A stretch of DNA of 64,000 nucleotides, taken from positions 248,001 to 312,000 of the forward strand of contig BSBM01000096.1 in the NCBI GenBank assembly GCA_027924585.1. Direction: 5' to 3'. Source of the stretch: Larix kaempferi (taxonomy: Eukaryota > Streptophyta > Pinopsida > Pinales > Pinaceae). The notes under the pieces were generated by a model. That model did not search any database, was not told the DNA's origin, and worked only from the letters and a program-made list of their open reading frames with translations. Below, piece by piece: positions 34,971 to 46,439 of this stretch. Both the position numbers and the translations under genes were made by a program. Position 1 is the first letter of the stretch. Each line of letters begins with the position of its first letter.

Positions 34971-35372
34971 AGGACTATCCTTCCTTTCAAAATTACTGGA
35001 TTTACTGTCCAAGGATGATTTAATCCATTCAATTCATTTAGGACTATCCTTCCTTTCGGAATTACTAGATTTACTGTCCAAGGATGATTTAATCCATTCA
35101 ATTCATTTAGGACTATCCTTCCTTTCGGAATTACTGGATTTACTGTCCAAGGATGATTTAATCCACTCAATTCATTTAGGACTATCCTTCCTTTCGGAAT
35201 TACTGGATTTACTGTCCAAGGATGATTTAATCCACTCAATTCATTTAGGACTATCCTTCCTTTCGGAATTACTGGATTTACTGTCCAAGGATGATTTAAT
35301 CCACTCAATTCATTTAGGACTATCCTTCCTTTCGGAATTACTGGATTTACTGTCCAAGGATGATTTAATCCA
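34960..35372 (-). repeat. RLC-2 array: 69-bp repeat, about six copies
   Basis: ggatgatttaatcc recurs at 35013 and 35082 and on. In the sense strand it contains GGAT-TAAATC-ATCC and TTCC-GAAA-GGAA, a GNRA-like tetraloop. A 156-codon minus ORF with 23-residue repeats exists only because 69 is a multiple of three, and I do not regard it as a gene. Confidence 0.93.
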
Positions 35373-35985
35373 CAACCGTACATTTAGGACCAACGTCCAA
35401 GGATGACTTAATCCTCAACCGTACATTTAGGACCTACGTCCAAGGATGACTTAATCCTCAACCGTACATTTAGGACCTACGTCCAAGGTTGACTTAATCC
35501 TCAACCATACATTTAGGACCTACGTCCAAGGATGACTTAATCCTCAACCGTACATTTAGGACCACGTCCAAGGATGACTTAATCCTCAACCGTACATTTA
35601 GGACCTACGTCCAAGGATGACTTAATCCTCAACCATACATTTAGGACCTACGTCCAAGGATGACTTAATCCTCAACCGTACATTTAGGACTACGTCCAAG
35701 GATGACTTAATCCTCAACCATACATTTAGGACCTACGTCCAAGGATGACTTAATCCTCAACCGTACATTTAGGACCTACGTCCAAGGATGACTTAATCTT
35801 CAACCGTACATTTAGGACCACGTCCAAGGATGACTTAATCCTCAACCGTACATTTAAGACCTACGTCCAAGGATGACTTAATCCTCAACCGTACATTTAG
35901 GACCTACGTCCAAGGATGACTCAATCCTCAACCGTACATTTAGGACTACGTCCAAGGATGACTTAATCCTCAACCATCCACCAAG
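35372..35985 (-). repeat. RLC-2 array: 43-bp repeat, about 14 copies
   Basis: ggatgacttaatcc recurs at 35401 and 35444 and on. In the sense strand each unit has AGGAT-TAAGTC-ATCCT then GGAC-GTAG-GTCC. The second loop varies (GTAG, GTTG, GTG, GTA) while the GGAC/GTCC stem stays. Confidence 0.94.
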
Positions 35986-36420
35986 GACTTCATTCTCGAA
36001 GACATACGTCTACGGCTCTTCTTTAGGACTAAATTCCAGGGATGATCCAATCCCCTCACATGTTCACCAAAAACTTCATTCTCGAAGACATACGTCTACG
36101 GCTCTTCTTTAGGATGATGCAATCCTATCATGTCCACCAAGGACTTCATTCTCGAAGACATACGTCTACGGCTCTCTTGAGGATGATGCAATCCTATCAT
36201 GTCCACCAAGGACTTCATTCTCGAAGACATATGTCTACGGCTCTTCTTTAGGACTGAAGTCCAGGGATGATCCAATCCCCTCACATGTTCACCAAGAACT
36301 TCATTCTCGAAGACATACGTCTACAGCTCTCTTGAGGATGATGCAATCCTATCATGTCCACCAAGGACTTCATTCTCGAAGACATACGTCTACGGCTCTC
36401 TTTAGAAAATATGTTCAAGG
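35985..36420 (-). repeat. RLC-2 array: 65-87-bp repeats related to array 2 of RLC-1
   Basis: Units share cattctcgaagacatacgtc with RLC-3 and the GAGCCGTAGACG segment with RLC-1. Some copies lack the GGAC..GTCC part, giving two unit lengths. Confidence 0.9.
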
Positions 36421-36558
36421 ATGATGCAATCCCCTTGTCACCTTTGACCCTATCTAAGTACCATCCACCAACCTCTTTGTCGGCATGACTAATATAGGTA
36501 TCCTCATTATCGACCTCACTGTCGATGCAGGCAATCTCATCATGAGTTATCACATCAC

Positions 36559-36640
36559 TCCCCCTTTCGAGGAGGGTCCTTTTGAACTATATTAAGTTTG
36601 TCTCATAAAACTTTACTTGAGGTAGAGGTTTGGTTAGTAC
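36559..36640 (-). pseudogene. Last codons of Copia pol, with polypurine-like motif
   Basis: On the minus strand the wording matches the LTKPLSRVKFEHF...PPRKGE end of RLC-1 pol, including CGAAAGGGGGAG at 36559-36570. Everything upstream of this in pol and gag is gone. Confidence 0.7.
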
Positions 36641-36699
36641 ATTGGATCGGTAGAGGTTTGGTTAGTACATTGTAACAAATTCAAACTTTTGGTTCCTTT

Positions 36700-39600
36700 C
36701 TGCACCATATCGTCTGTGTATAGAAACAATATTCAACCTTGTAGCAAAGGTTGAGATCCTCATCACCCATGGTGATCATTAAGCTCATCAATTGATTATC
36801 GATCCTGGGTACCCATACAGAACCTGATTCACACTTCTTCTTTAATTACACCATTAAGAGAATGGTCTTATCTAGCCACTTGGAGCAAACATCTTATCAT
36901 GATTCTCTTCCTCTTTCTAAGAGAATTTTCTAGCCACAAGCCTTCTATAGTGTGTTTGATTTGTAAATCCTTTTGTTTGAACATCCATCGCTTGTTCAGT
37001 TTTCATCATTCATCATGATCTTTCCTACAAATAAAAATTAAGTACATGATTAGTAATACTTCATAATCATCAAATCATATTGACATGATAACCTATTATG
37101 CATACAGATATCATTTACATAGTTATGTAACTATTTTGACCAATACTTTGGCACAACACTTTCCCATATCCTGTATGCATACAGTGGCTATCTAGATGCC
37201 TTCCATCTCTACCAGAACATACTATTGAGAGTGTGCACAGATCTCAGCATGTCATCAAAGAGGTTTCATTCTAGACAAGCAACAATGGAATGTTTGTCCA
37301 ACTTACCAATCATATGCATATTAGTAGTATACTGTTCAATGCTCTATGAATGTTTACACTCAGCATGATATATTCTAGGAATACAAATATGCATACAAGC
37401 AATATCATTTACTATTTCAAATAACAACTCAAATACTTATCTTTTATGTTTGTGTGGTTGCCTCCCGCTTGATCTTCTATATTTCTTTTGAACTTCTATT
37501 CATTCTGTACCACTGTGCATGCTCAAGTGTGCACTGGTTTCATCCTCATACACAGACATACATTCATCAGTATATTCTCAATATTATCAAAACATTCTAG
37601 TTCTAAATAATCTTTGAAAATGTATAGTCATGATTATAGATAATATTCAAGGTTTCAAGGAAGTCTTCTTTTACTTCTACATATTCTTGTTTGATCATAG
37701 TACTCTTCTGGTTAATTAGATCATCAAGATAAGAGACATAATATGCATAAACCCTTGATTACTAACTTTATGAATAAGCATAACCAATCATACCAAGTAT
37801 ACTTATATAAGGGATCCTAAGGTAAGATTCTAACTTGTCATAGGAAAACATACCTGGATTAGTATATTTGCTTAGCTATGTACAACATACCTAAACAATC
37901 TCTTCAATGATTTAGAGATCCTGAGCTAGAACCTGCATGTCTCATAGGTTAAGCATAATATAACAAAGTCATACATACCTCGTAAGTAGAACAAAGATTA
38001 TTGATGAGTCTTTGTCTTCATGTTGTCATGTTTTAAGGAGCTTGATTTGTCTTTTGTGATGTACCTGTATCTTGTTAGCAAACGACATCAACCTCATACA
38101 ACACCATAATGCATTAGTACAATCATATAGCCCTAATCAATGAATGTCTTCGATCATTCACATGCATTCATACTATTACTAGGGTGATAAGACAATTCTA
38201 ACATTAATCAAGATTGTACTAATAAATAACATGAAGACAAACACATTATGAACTTAATCAAGAATCAGATTTCAAGACATACCTGAACCTCAAGTCATAC
38301 CTGTCGAGACTTCTTGTAGTCTTCTTATGGAAGGCCTTAGCCTCAACTCCCCCTGAAACTTGATCTAGAGCTTGATTAGGGTTTGCTAGAGAAACCCTAA
38401 AAATTCAATCTTTGACTTTCACACTTCCGAATGAATGGAAGGATGTGTCTTGCTGAGCTGATCAAACTAGCATACTTCAATTTTGAAATCTCCAAAAATT
38501 GACCCCTCAAAATTGCCTTTCAAACTTCTAGATCTTCTTGACAGGATCCCGAACTAGGGTTTGATGAAGCCCACCCTTTTGATCAATAAAAAGGTTTGAT
38601 CCAAGGCTCTAAACTCTTATTTTTCTGAGGAGCTTCCATCCGTGGATTCCGATTCCAAAAATTCTAACTTTCTCCGAAACCCTAAATTCTGGAAGCCATG
38701 AATAAAGGTGCTCCAAAAATAATTCTGTTTTGACAGAAATATGCACCTGATTGTTTCTGCTATAACTCTAAAATTTTTGCTCCACAGGGTCTGAAAACGT
38801 TTTCTCTAGTAGCCTGACTTGTCATCTTTCCATCCTAACAGGTCTGACCTCAATTGGATTTTCTAAGAGAGAGTTATGCCAAGTGTCGCAACGTGACCTG
38901 TTTATGGGATAAAACAGGAGAGCGAACTTGTACGACATGCCACGTGTCCCTGTTTGACCTTCGGCCTTTGAAAACTTTTCCTGAGATAGCTCGACCTGTT
39001 ATATTTCCATCCTGACAGGTCTGACCTCAATTGGACTCTCTGAGAGAGAGTTATGCCAAGTGTCGCAACGTGACCTGTTTATGGGATAAAACAGGAGAGC
39101 GAACTTGTACGACATGCCACGTGTCCCTGTTTGACCTTCGGCCTCTGAAAACTTTTCCTGAGATAGCTCGACCTGTTATATTTCTATCCTGACAGGTCTG
39201 ACCTCAATTGGACTCTCTGAGAGAGATTTATGCCAAGTGTCGCAACGTGACCTGTTTATGGGATAAAAAAGGAGAGCGAAATTGTACGGAGTGCCACGTG
39301 TCACTGGTTCACCTTCGGCCTCTGAAAACGTTTCGTGAGATAGTACAGTCTTTGTACTACCTGTAACTTTTTACGAAATTTCATTTGGAGCTTCCTAGCC
39401 CAAGTTATGACCTTTTTTTCCAAGGTTACCTGATTTTGACTGAGATCTGGAAGAGGCAGAAACCCTAACTCGTACTGATCATAACTCATAAAGTACAACG
39501 AATCTGAGGGTGCCCTTTGGACACAAGGTACCTGGGGATGTTATCTTCGACCTGTAAACTTTTCAGACCCTGAAACTTCACATAAATGGATTTATAGAGA

Positions 39601-39703
39601 AAGTTCCACGATGACTGGTTTTTGCTATGTAAAACCCTAACCTTCAAATTATCGTAAGTAAAGCAAGTGTCGTAAGTGCCATACCTTGCCTTCCTTCAGG
39701 TTA
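36700..39703 (-). other. Long non-coding leader shared with RLC-3
   Basis: No ORF of note. It matches 61560-63999 of RLC-3 closely over most of its length, but not the 400-bp leader of RLC-1. On the minus strand several AGGTATG(T) donor-like sites occur (for example complements of 37851, 37977 and 38281). The part at 36720-36880 could be a decayed pol piece (minus reading WVPRIDNQLMSL type), but this is unsure. Confidence 0.7.
38800..39345 (-). repeat. Leader repeat, 177 bp, three copies
   Basis: ggtctgacct starts at 38841, 39018 and 39195. RLC-3 has the same block twice (63516 and 63692). Confidence 0.93.
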
Positions 39704-39715
39704 GCTCTGATACCA
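39704..39715 (-). other. Primer-binding site of RLC-2
   Basis: Minus strand TGGTATCAGAGC abuts the LTR. Confidence 0.93.
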
Positions 39716-40319
39716 TGTTAATATTTAATATGCTAAGACTGAAAATAGCAGCATTACATTCCATTTCACAATAATAGCATATACAGGATCACTGAAGAAA
39801 CAACAAGCATAGCATAAACACAAGAGACACAGATTTATCCTGGGAAACCCTCATGGGGTAGAAAACCCAGTAAAGCTTCCTCAATATAGATGATCAGCAA
39901 TACACAAAGATGCAAACCAAAGATATGATCTCCTCCTCCACCATAGCAGACCTCTCCTCCACAAGTGCGCCTTTCTCAAGTGAGTGTGTGTGTCAAATGA
40001 GGAACACACCTCCTCTATTTATACACTACACTGACATATATTTTACACAGGTACACGTAGGCTCGTATTTAACCAATGGGTTAAATACCCTACTACAACT
40101 GACTGGGCCGACCCCTCTAGGGTGGTCTAATAACCCTTTGACCCACATAACATATACAGGGACGACCCCCACTAGGGAAGTCTAATAACCCGAGTTACCA
40201 CATTTCGACGGAGGAATAAACATCTCCGGATATACAATAAGATCTTCACGGAGGAATGAAACATCTCCGGAATAATAAAGTACAAATATAATATTCTTTG
40301 AAGTTACAATATCTCAACA
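39716..40319 (-). repeat. 5' LTR of RLC-2, 604 bp
   Basis: Same length as 32987-33590, with about five substitutions and no gap. Minus-strand TATA box at 40016-40023. Confidence 0.95.
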
Positions 40320-40530
40320 GTATTGTTAGAAGAAAACCTTCCTTTTGTTCTATATTAACCAGAAAAACACCTCTATACAGTTACATGGAGTCACGTGAAA
40401 GACATTTATGAATACATATATGATACATGGACTTGTAATACTTATGATAAATTAACCATCATAGCCATTACACCCGTCCAGCATCCCAATGCTTGTATCC
40501 TCAAGATGTTGCACTTTCCCACCAGTAACA

Positions 40531-40855
40531 TAACCAAACCTCAAATTGCGATTGCAGACATTGTCCTAAACTATATTCATCCTTTGTGGACAACAAACTG
40601 CATTGCTAGTCATCCTTTATGGACAACAACCTTTATTACTGGTAGGTTGTTGTCCACAAAGGATGACTACAGTTCAGGTTGTTGTCCACAAATGATGACT
40701 ACAGTTCAGGACAATGTCTGCAATTGCAATTTGTGGTTATAACGGATGACTACAGTTCAGGACAATGCCTGCAATTGCAATTTGTGGTTATAACCAAACC
40801 ACAAATTGTAATTGCAGACATTGTCCTGAACTGTAGTCATCCTTTGTGGACAACA
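40531..40855. repeat. Foldback (inverted) repeat cluster
   Basis: The segment 40791-40854 is the reverse complement of 40681-40740, and a second partial inverted copy is at 40744-40792. A forward copy also lies at 40531-40604. The transcript could form a long hairpin with TGTGGTTATAACC at the tip. No terminal features of a known MITE were identified. Confidence 0.85.
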
Positions 40856-41382
40856 TCCTGCATTGTTGGTGCCATGTTTTGTGGATCACTACAGACCTGC
40901 TTTGCAAAACTTACATTGTGGAAACCCACAAGTCCTGAATGTGGGTCCTCACTCATCTGCAAAACCTTTGAGTGTGTTGTAAATGACTTGTCCACATATC
41001 TGCATAACCACAAACTTCATGGGTGCTATAATCAATCCACAACTATTTTAGTGCTCTGCAAACCCTGGACAAACTTCTGCAATAGATACTTGGACAAAAA
41101 TGAAACTCGACACCAATTTAAACATTCAGATTGTCTATTTCTAACAAATTTTAATTTCTGAAAAGTTGTTATGTTTGTTTGGCTTGTTTTTCAGTTTAGT
41201 GTTATAATTCTGTGGCAGTTCTGTATTGTGTCCAAATATCCTCCTTTTCAATTCAACAACAGTTCTCTCACATTAGGTTTTCAAATTGTACCTTATATTT
41301 ACTTTTCCATGTCTTTCATGTATTTATTGTGCCATGTATTGGGAAGGCAACACACTGATCTATTTACATCTAAATTGTGTAG
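40856..41382. other. Spacer or intron-like sequence before the cyclophilin exon
   Basis: No coding motif. T-rich before 41380, fitting an intron end. Confidence 0.4.
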
Positions 41383-41565
41383 GTGAGAAAGGTGTTGGAA
41401 AAAGTGGAAAGCCACTTTATTACAAGGGAAGCAAGTTCCATAGGATCATTCCTAGCTTCATGATTCAAGGTGGGGATTTCACTCTAGAAGATGGCAGAGG
41501 GGGAGAGTCAATCTATGGAACTAAATTTGCTGATGAGAAATTCAAACTCAAGCACACAGGACCAA
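41383..41565 (+). pseudogene. Cyclophilin (peptidyl-prolyl isomerase) single exon
   Basis: The translation [34 protein letters not shown] and [13 protein letters not shown] is the central part of a plant cyclophilin. It includes the catalytic Arg in FHRIIP and the FMIQGGD strand. The wording GRGGESIYG resembles secretory-pathway cyclophilins. An AG acceptor at 41381-41382 and GT at 41566 bound it, so intron edges are kept, which argues against a processed copy. No other cyclophilin exon was found nearby, so this is a gene fragment, unless far exons lie beyond large introns. Confidence 0.8.
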
Positions 41566-42557
41566 GTACGCTAATTTACATTTATTATTTTATTGTGACA
41601 TTTGTCTGTTACTATATGAGTGCATATTTACTAAGTAGAGGAGGTATGCAAATTATAGATACCAAAAAAGTAAATGAAATATTCTTCAACATTTCTTATA
41701 CATTATATATGGCATGCCACTATATATAAAAATGCTTAAAACATAGATATGAGGAAATTTTTCTCTCGAAAATTAGCATATATTCCTTCAGCTTTGTTTA
41801 TAAATCTTACAATGAAATGAATTAATACCTATTTTGATATTAACTTATGTCGAAATGTATCTATATCTAGTGTCATCTGAAGGAGAACATAATTTCATAT
41901 AAACTAAACATCTAAAGTTTGAACATCAGTGAACAAAAATCAAGCCACTCGGCATACATGGAGTTTTGAATAGCAAAATGTGGAAAACCACAGCAGCCAT
42001 GCATCTCATAGAAATGAACCTATTGGTGTCCTAGAGAAATAATATAGATGGTTCCTTCAAGTTTTCCTTGTATTTGAGAATGCGAAAGTGGTTTCTATTT
42101 TCTGTGTTTTTGTGAAATGGTAGGAAAACCATTAAGACAAGTTTAGGAAAAATATGTATCTCTATGTTGTCATTTAATTTGTTTTGTTTCTTTTTTTGAG
42201 ATGTTACATGGTTGGGTAATGATGAATTGGGAGTATTAGATGCCAAAATAAGGATTGCTTTATACATTTCTGATTTTAATTGTGTTATTTACTATATATT
42301 TCATGAACTTTAGCTTGAGTTCTTCTCAGTCAAGCATGGTAGTGATAAACCTAATTATGAAGGCTCTTGAAAGCATACTAAAAAATATGTCAATTGTATT
42401 AATAACTTATCTTTTTTCACTGATTCCCATAAATTGTTATTAGGAAGAATATTGTAAAGTGTAAGACATCCCCTTGCAGTGTGCAAAACATGAGCTAAGA
42501 GTCACAATTTTTAAAACTTGAACCAAATGACTTTCCTATTGATAATATGCATAGAAA
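41566..42557. other. AT-rich spacer
   Basis: I looked for the next cyclophilin exon (LSMANAG type) and saw none. Confidence 0.5.
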
Positions 42558-43850
42558 GTGTTTAACAAAATGGCTAAAAATGTCATTTCATGGAATGCGA
42601 TGATTACAGGTTTTGTTCAGAATGGGAATGGCATGGAATCCCTAAACTTCTTTGTTCAAATAAAACTGGCAGGGATTAAACCAAATGGGGTCACATTTAC
42701 CACTCTTCTCAAGGCTTGTGCTGATTTCGTAGCTCTAGAGAAGGGTAGTGAGATTCATAACCACACCATCAAAACTGGGTTTGGGGTAGATGTCTATGTA
42801 GGGAGTTCCCTGATTGATATGTATTCCAAGTGTGGAAGCATACAAAATGCACATCATGTTTTCTACAGTATACCAAAGCGGAATGAGGTTTCTTGGAATG
42901 CTATGATTGCAAGATATGCTCATCATGGAAGTGGTGAGGAAGCACTCCGACTATTTGAATAGATGCAACATGCCCGTGTCATGCCCAATAATATCAATTT
43001 CATTTATGTTATATCTACATGCAGACAGGTAGTCCTAGTTGATGAAGGACGCCACTACTTTAATTGCATGATAAAGGACCATAACATTACACCAACGATG
43101 GACCATTATGATTGCATGGTTGACCTTATTGGCAGGGTTGGGCACTTGGAAGATGCAATGGACATAAACAATAAAATGCCTTTTGAACCTAGCACTATTA
43201 TTTGGAAGACATTGCTTGGAGCATGAAGAATCCATGGGAACATGGAGCTAGGGAAATATGCAGTAAAATGCATTCTTGAATTGGAACCTCAAGATGCTGC
43301 AACATATGTGCTTCTGTCAAATACGTATGCTCTGGCTAGAAGATGGGATGATGCAGAAAAGATTAGGAAACTGATGAATGAGAAGGGATTGAAGAAGGAG
43401 AGAGGATACAGATGGATTCAGGTCCAAAACAAGGTGCACAAATTCATTGCAAGAGACACATCTCACCCACAAACAGACAAGATCTATGTAAAACTGGATG
43501 AGTTTACCATGCTTATCAAGATGGCACGGTATGTGCTTGATACTAACTTTGTTCTTTATGATGTCAAGGAGCAGTAGAAGAACATTTCGTCTGATATCAT
43601 AGCGAAAGACTAGCCATTGCTTTTGGACTTATTAGTATACCCTCAGGGATTCCTATGGTAATTGTCAAAAACCTACGTCTTTGTGGCGATTGCCACACTA
43701 CCACCAAGTTCATTTCCAAGATTGTTGGGTGGGAACTTGTTGTCAGGGATGCAAATCGATTCCATCATTTCCAAGATGGTATGTGTGCTATGCACTATGA
43801 AAGTTAGAGTGAGGTACCAAACTAACACCAAAAGAGGGCTTGCTATGTGA
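42558..43850 (+). pseudogene. PPR-DYW protein, decayed 3' part
   Basis: Pentatricopeptide-repeat proteins of the PLS-DYW class bind organelle RNA and guide C-to-U editing. Repeats are clear: NVISWNAMITGFVQNG, GVTFTTLLKACADFVALEKG, VYVGSSLIDMYSKCGSIQNA, EVSWNAMIARYAHHGSGEEA, then the E/E+ region (LEPQDAATYVLLSNTYALARR, SWI-like RWIQVQNKVHKF). The start of the DYW region is at 43490-43580. Stops at 42960, 43224, 43575 and several later ones, plus frame changes, break it; KNLRLCGDC and KFISKIVG can be seen across frames near 43665-43740. The 5' half is missing. The phrasing resembles conifer family members, from memory. Confidence 0.85.
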
Positions 43851-43913
43851 TGATTTATTAATATTTATCTCCTACCAATATTTTTTAAATATGTTTTCCT
43901 ATTACTATATATG

Positions 43914-44106
43914 GTTTTAAACTTTATCGAAAAATTCGCCAAGACTTCACAATATTTTATAATTTAGTAAAATATTCGCCAAGTCTTTATATGGTTTTAT
44001 GATTTTGTGAAAGATTCGCCAAGAATTTACAAGGATTTATAATTTAGTAAAAGATTCGCCAAGATTTTACAAGATTGTATAATTCGATGAGAGATTCGCC
44101 AAATAT
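43914..44106. repeat. 40-bp tandem repeat, five copies
   Basis: attcgccaa recurs exactly at 43934, 43974, 44014, 44054 and 44094, with AT-rich, more variable spacers. Confidence 0.88.
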
Positions 44107-44314
44107 ATATATATAAATAATATAACATTGATAAAATAGCCTTCATATTTTCCTGTATATCATGGGGATTTGCCCAATTATTATATATAGAAATTTAGGG
44201 GGGGTCTTAAAATTTTCCTTGCTTTAGACTCCATGGAAGTACGTCCAAGGTTGATCAAAAGAAGACCATTTTTTTACATTATTTAGGATAATTCCATTTT
44301 TATTACTGTACACC

Positions 44315-44535
44315 TTTTTATTAAGTGTCCATTTGCTAAACAAATATGGAGAGATTTGGACTACCTTGAGTTGAATAATATTTGGGTTGGTGCCACCATT
44401 GAGGAATGATTCAAGGTGTGGGCTGAAATACTTGAGCTAAAAAAACATAGAGCTATCCCATTCCTAGATTTATGGCGCATTTGGATTACCAGGAACTCTC
44501 ATGTTTTTGAAGATAGATGTATTCACACCTTCTAG
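44315..44535 (+). pseudogene. LINE zinc-finger region scrap
   Basis: Reads KCPFAKQIWRDLDYLELNN, then FLDLWRIWITRNSHVFED with one stop at about 44407. This is the usual order after the zf-RVT Cys motif in plant LINEs. Confidence 0.65.
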
Positions 44536-44719
44536 GTTTCTGAACAAATCATTGTGTTATCATCATTATGTCACTCTATTTGAAAGATTGTGATATGTAG
44601 ACAAATGGGCAAGGTGTAAATTGATAAGTATAGAGCTCATAGATTCTTTGATGGTGCTTATCAAGGTCCTGAAGCAAATCACAATCTCTTTCTGACACAC
44701 ACTATTACTAGTGAAAAGT

Positions 44720-45480
44720 AGTTCTATAAAAACATATAAAATAAGTCAAAATGTTCATATTGAACATAAAATCTTAGCACTAGGAGTGGTGACTCTAGTT
44801 TCCATATTAAAATTAGTGCACATCATTACATGAAAGATTTAAAACTTCAGATTGTTTTATAATTCCCATTTCATTAAATTTGGACTTATTCAATAGAATA
44901 TGAACTAAAAAGGTGTAAAATCACACTTTCTAAATCCCCAAAACAACAATTCTAAAGTGCAAAATCAGGCTAAAAAAAATACAAAATCTGGTTCTAAATG
45001 TGTAATTTCCAATTCCAAAAGTGTGATGTTCAAATCATTTTGAGACCCAAAAAGTGCAATTTTTCGGTGTGAAAGGTGTAAATTTTTAATTTGAAAAGTG
45101 CATTTTTTAATTCGAAAAGTGCATTTTTGTCAAAAAGTGTGACAACTTGAAAAGTGCAAATTTTTATTTGAAATTTATGAAATTTATTTTTTAATTCCAA
45201 AAGTGAGAGTTACAATTCCATAAGTGTGATTCTTTATTCTCATAAATGTTATTTAAATTTTGCAGATCTAAATAATGATCCAAAGATGTCAATTTTATTG
45301 TTTTATCTGAAATTTTACTTGCATTTGAACAATGTATAATTAAACGGCTCATTGATTCTCTATTTTTTTACATATTATACACCACACTGTCAATGCAACT
45401 GTTTTCAGCATGACATGTTTCGAATTTTTTTGTTGCATATCCTCAATGTTGCTATATTTAACAAAGTCTTTCACATAGAT
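44720..45480. repeat. AT-rich block with degenerate short repeats
   Basis: From about 44980 copies of attcgaaaagtgcattttt and similar (ccaaaagtgtgat, gaaaagtgcaaat) recur with irregular spacing. Confidence 0.55.
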
Positions 45481-45501
45481 TTTGTCTAGTAGAAGATAAA
45501 G

Positions 45502-46190
45502 ATGGGAGTTCAGGAATCCCTTCAGATCCACAAGGGGGAGGCTCAAGACAACCAGTTGAATCTGCAAGAGGATATCATCTTCAAATATTGGGGTTTATGC
45601 ATCGATCAGAGAAACACCATAGTGAAACCACATTTCCCTAGAACAAACAACCCCTCAACCTGGATCCCCCCTCCTCTAGGATTCCTAGAAATCAACATTG
45701 ATGGGGCTTCCAAAGACAATATAGGTCAAGCAGGATATGGGGGAATTGTCAAAGACAACAGGGGTACCATAAAGAGAATTTCCATTAGCTATTTGGGAAT
45801 CAACAACAACAATGTCATTGAATTGCAAGCATTGCTTAAGGGTCTCAAAATAGATATCGAGCAGGGATACATAAAGGTAGTAATTGAAGGAGACTCCCAA
45901 ATTTTGATTAACATGATAATCAAACTTCAACACGGATCCCCCATCAAAAAGAGGATTCACAATTGGCGCCTTGAGGACAACACACTATCCCTCACTATAG
46001 TAGTCAGTCAAATCTCAGCTCTTATGCCCTGCCACATAAGATAATCAACCAACAAAGTGGTTGTTTGTCTTGCCAATGTGGTTATAACTCTTGGGACAAG
46101 AGTCTTGAATGACCCAGCAACCAACTTGGCAAAGGAGGAGTTCTTTAGGGACTACCATAATGTGTCCATGGAGGATGCAAGGATATCAAC
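45502..46190 (+). pseudogene. LINE RNase H domain
   Basis: LEINIDGASKDNIGQAGYGG gives the first catalytic Asp, VIELQALLKGLKI the Glu and VIEGDSQILINMI the second Asp, the pattern of the reverse-transcriptase-like RNase H family. A stop at 46042 breaks it; the next frame reads VVVCLANVVITLGTRVLND, which may be the C-terminal helix. Confidence 0.8.
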
Positions 46191-46439
46191 CCAATGCCCA
46201 TGTAGGCTAGAAGGCAGGGACATGGAGCTCGTTGAGATCGAGCCAATTTAGGTTAACGAATGTCAAGATGGGGGGCCATACAAACCATAAACCATAGACA
46301 CCTACCTTGAGAGGAACACATGGACATACTAAACCATGCAGAGCGCATGGGTATGAATCAATGTGTTTAATGCAGGGACGGCCTAATCCTTATCGATCTG
46401 TGTGAAGGTAGGAAGATAGATTTTGTGGAGAAAAGCATG

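Larger units (their letters stand above)
32987..40319 (-). mobile_element. Copia-derived non-autonomous element RLC-2
   Basis: Two 604-bp LTRs differ at about five positions, so it inserted recently, yet it has no gag, protease, integrase or RT. Reading the minus strand: LTR, primer-binding site, 3-kb leader with a 177-bp triplicated block, a scrap of the pol end, a polypurine-like motif, 2.9 kb of tandem arrays, polypurine tract, LTR. The LTR and pol-end wording link it to RLC-1. The flanks (tagta left, gtatt right) do not form a clear target duplication. It must have moved using another element's proteins. Confidence 0.93.

Noticed and set aside
34913-35383. 156-codon repetitive ORF
   Set aside because: Open only because the 69-bp unit is a multiple of three. 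Neighbouring arrays with the same hairpins have periods that are not.
35372-35985. Regular direct repeats resembling a CRISPR array
   Set aside because: Whole 43-bp units are repeated with no unique spacers, inside a plant LTR element.
32982-40324. Target duplication of RLC-2
   Set aside because: tagta and gtatt do not match; a later exchange or flank mutation may have removed it.
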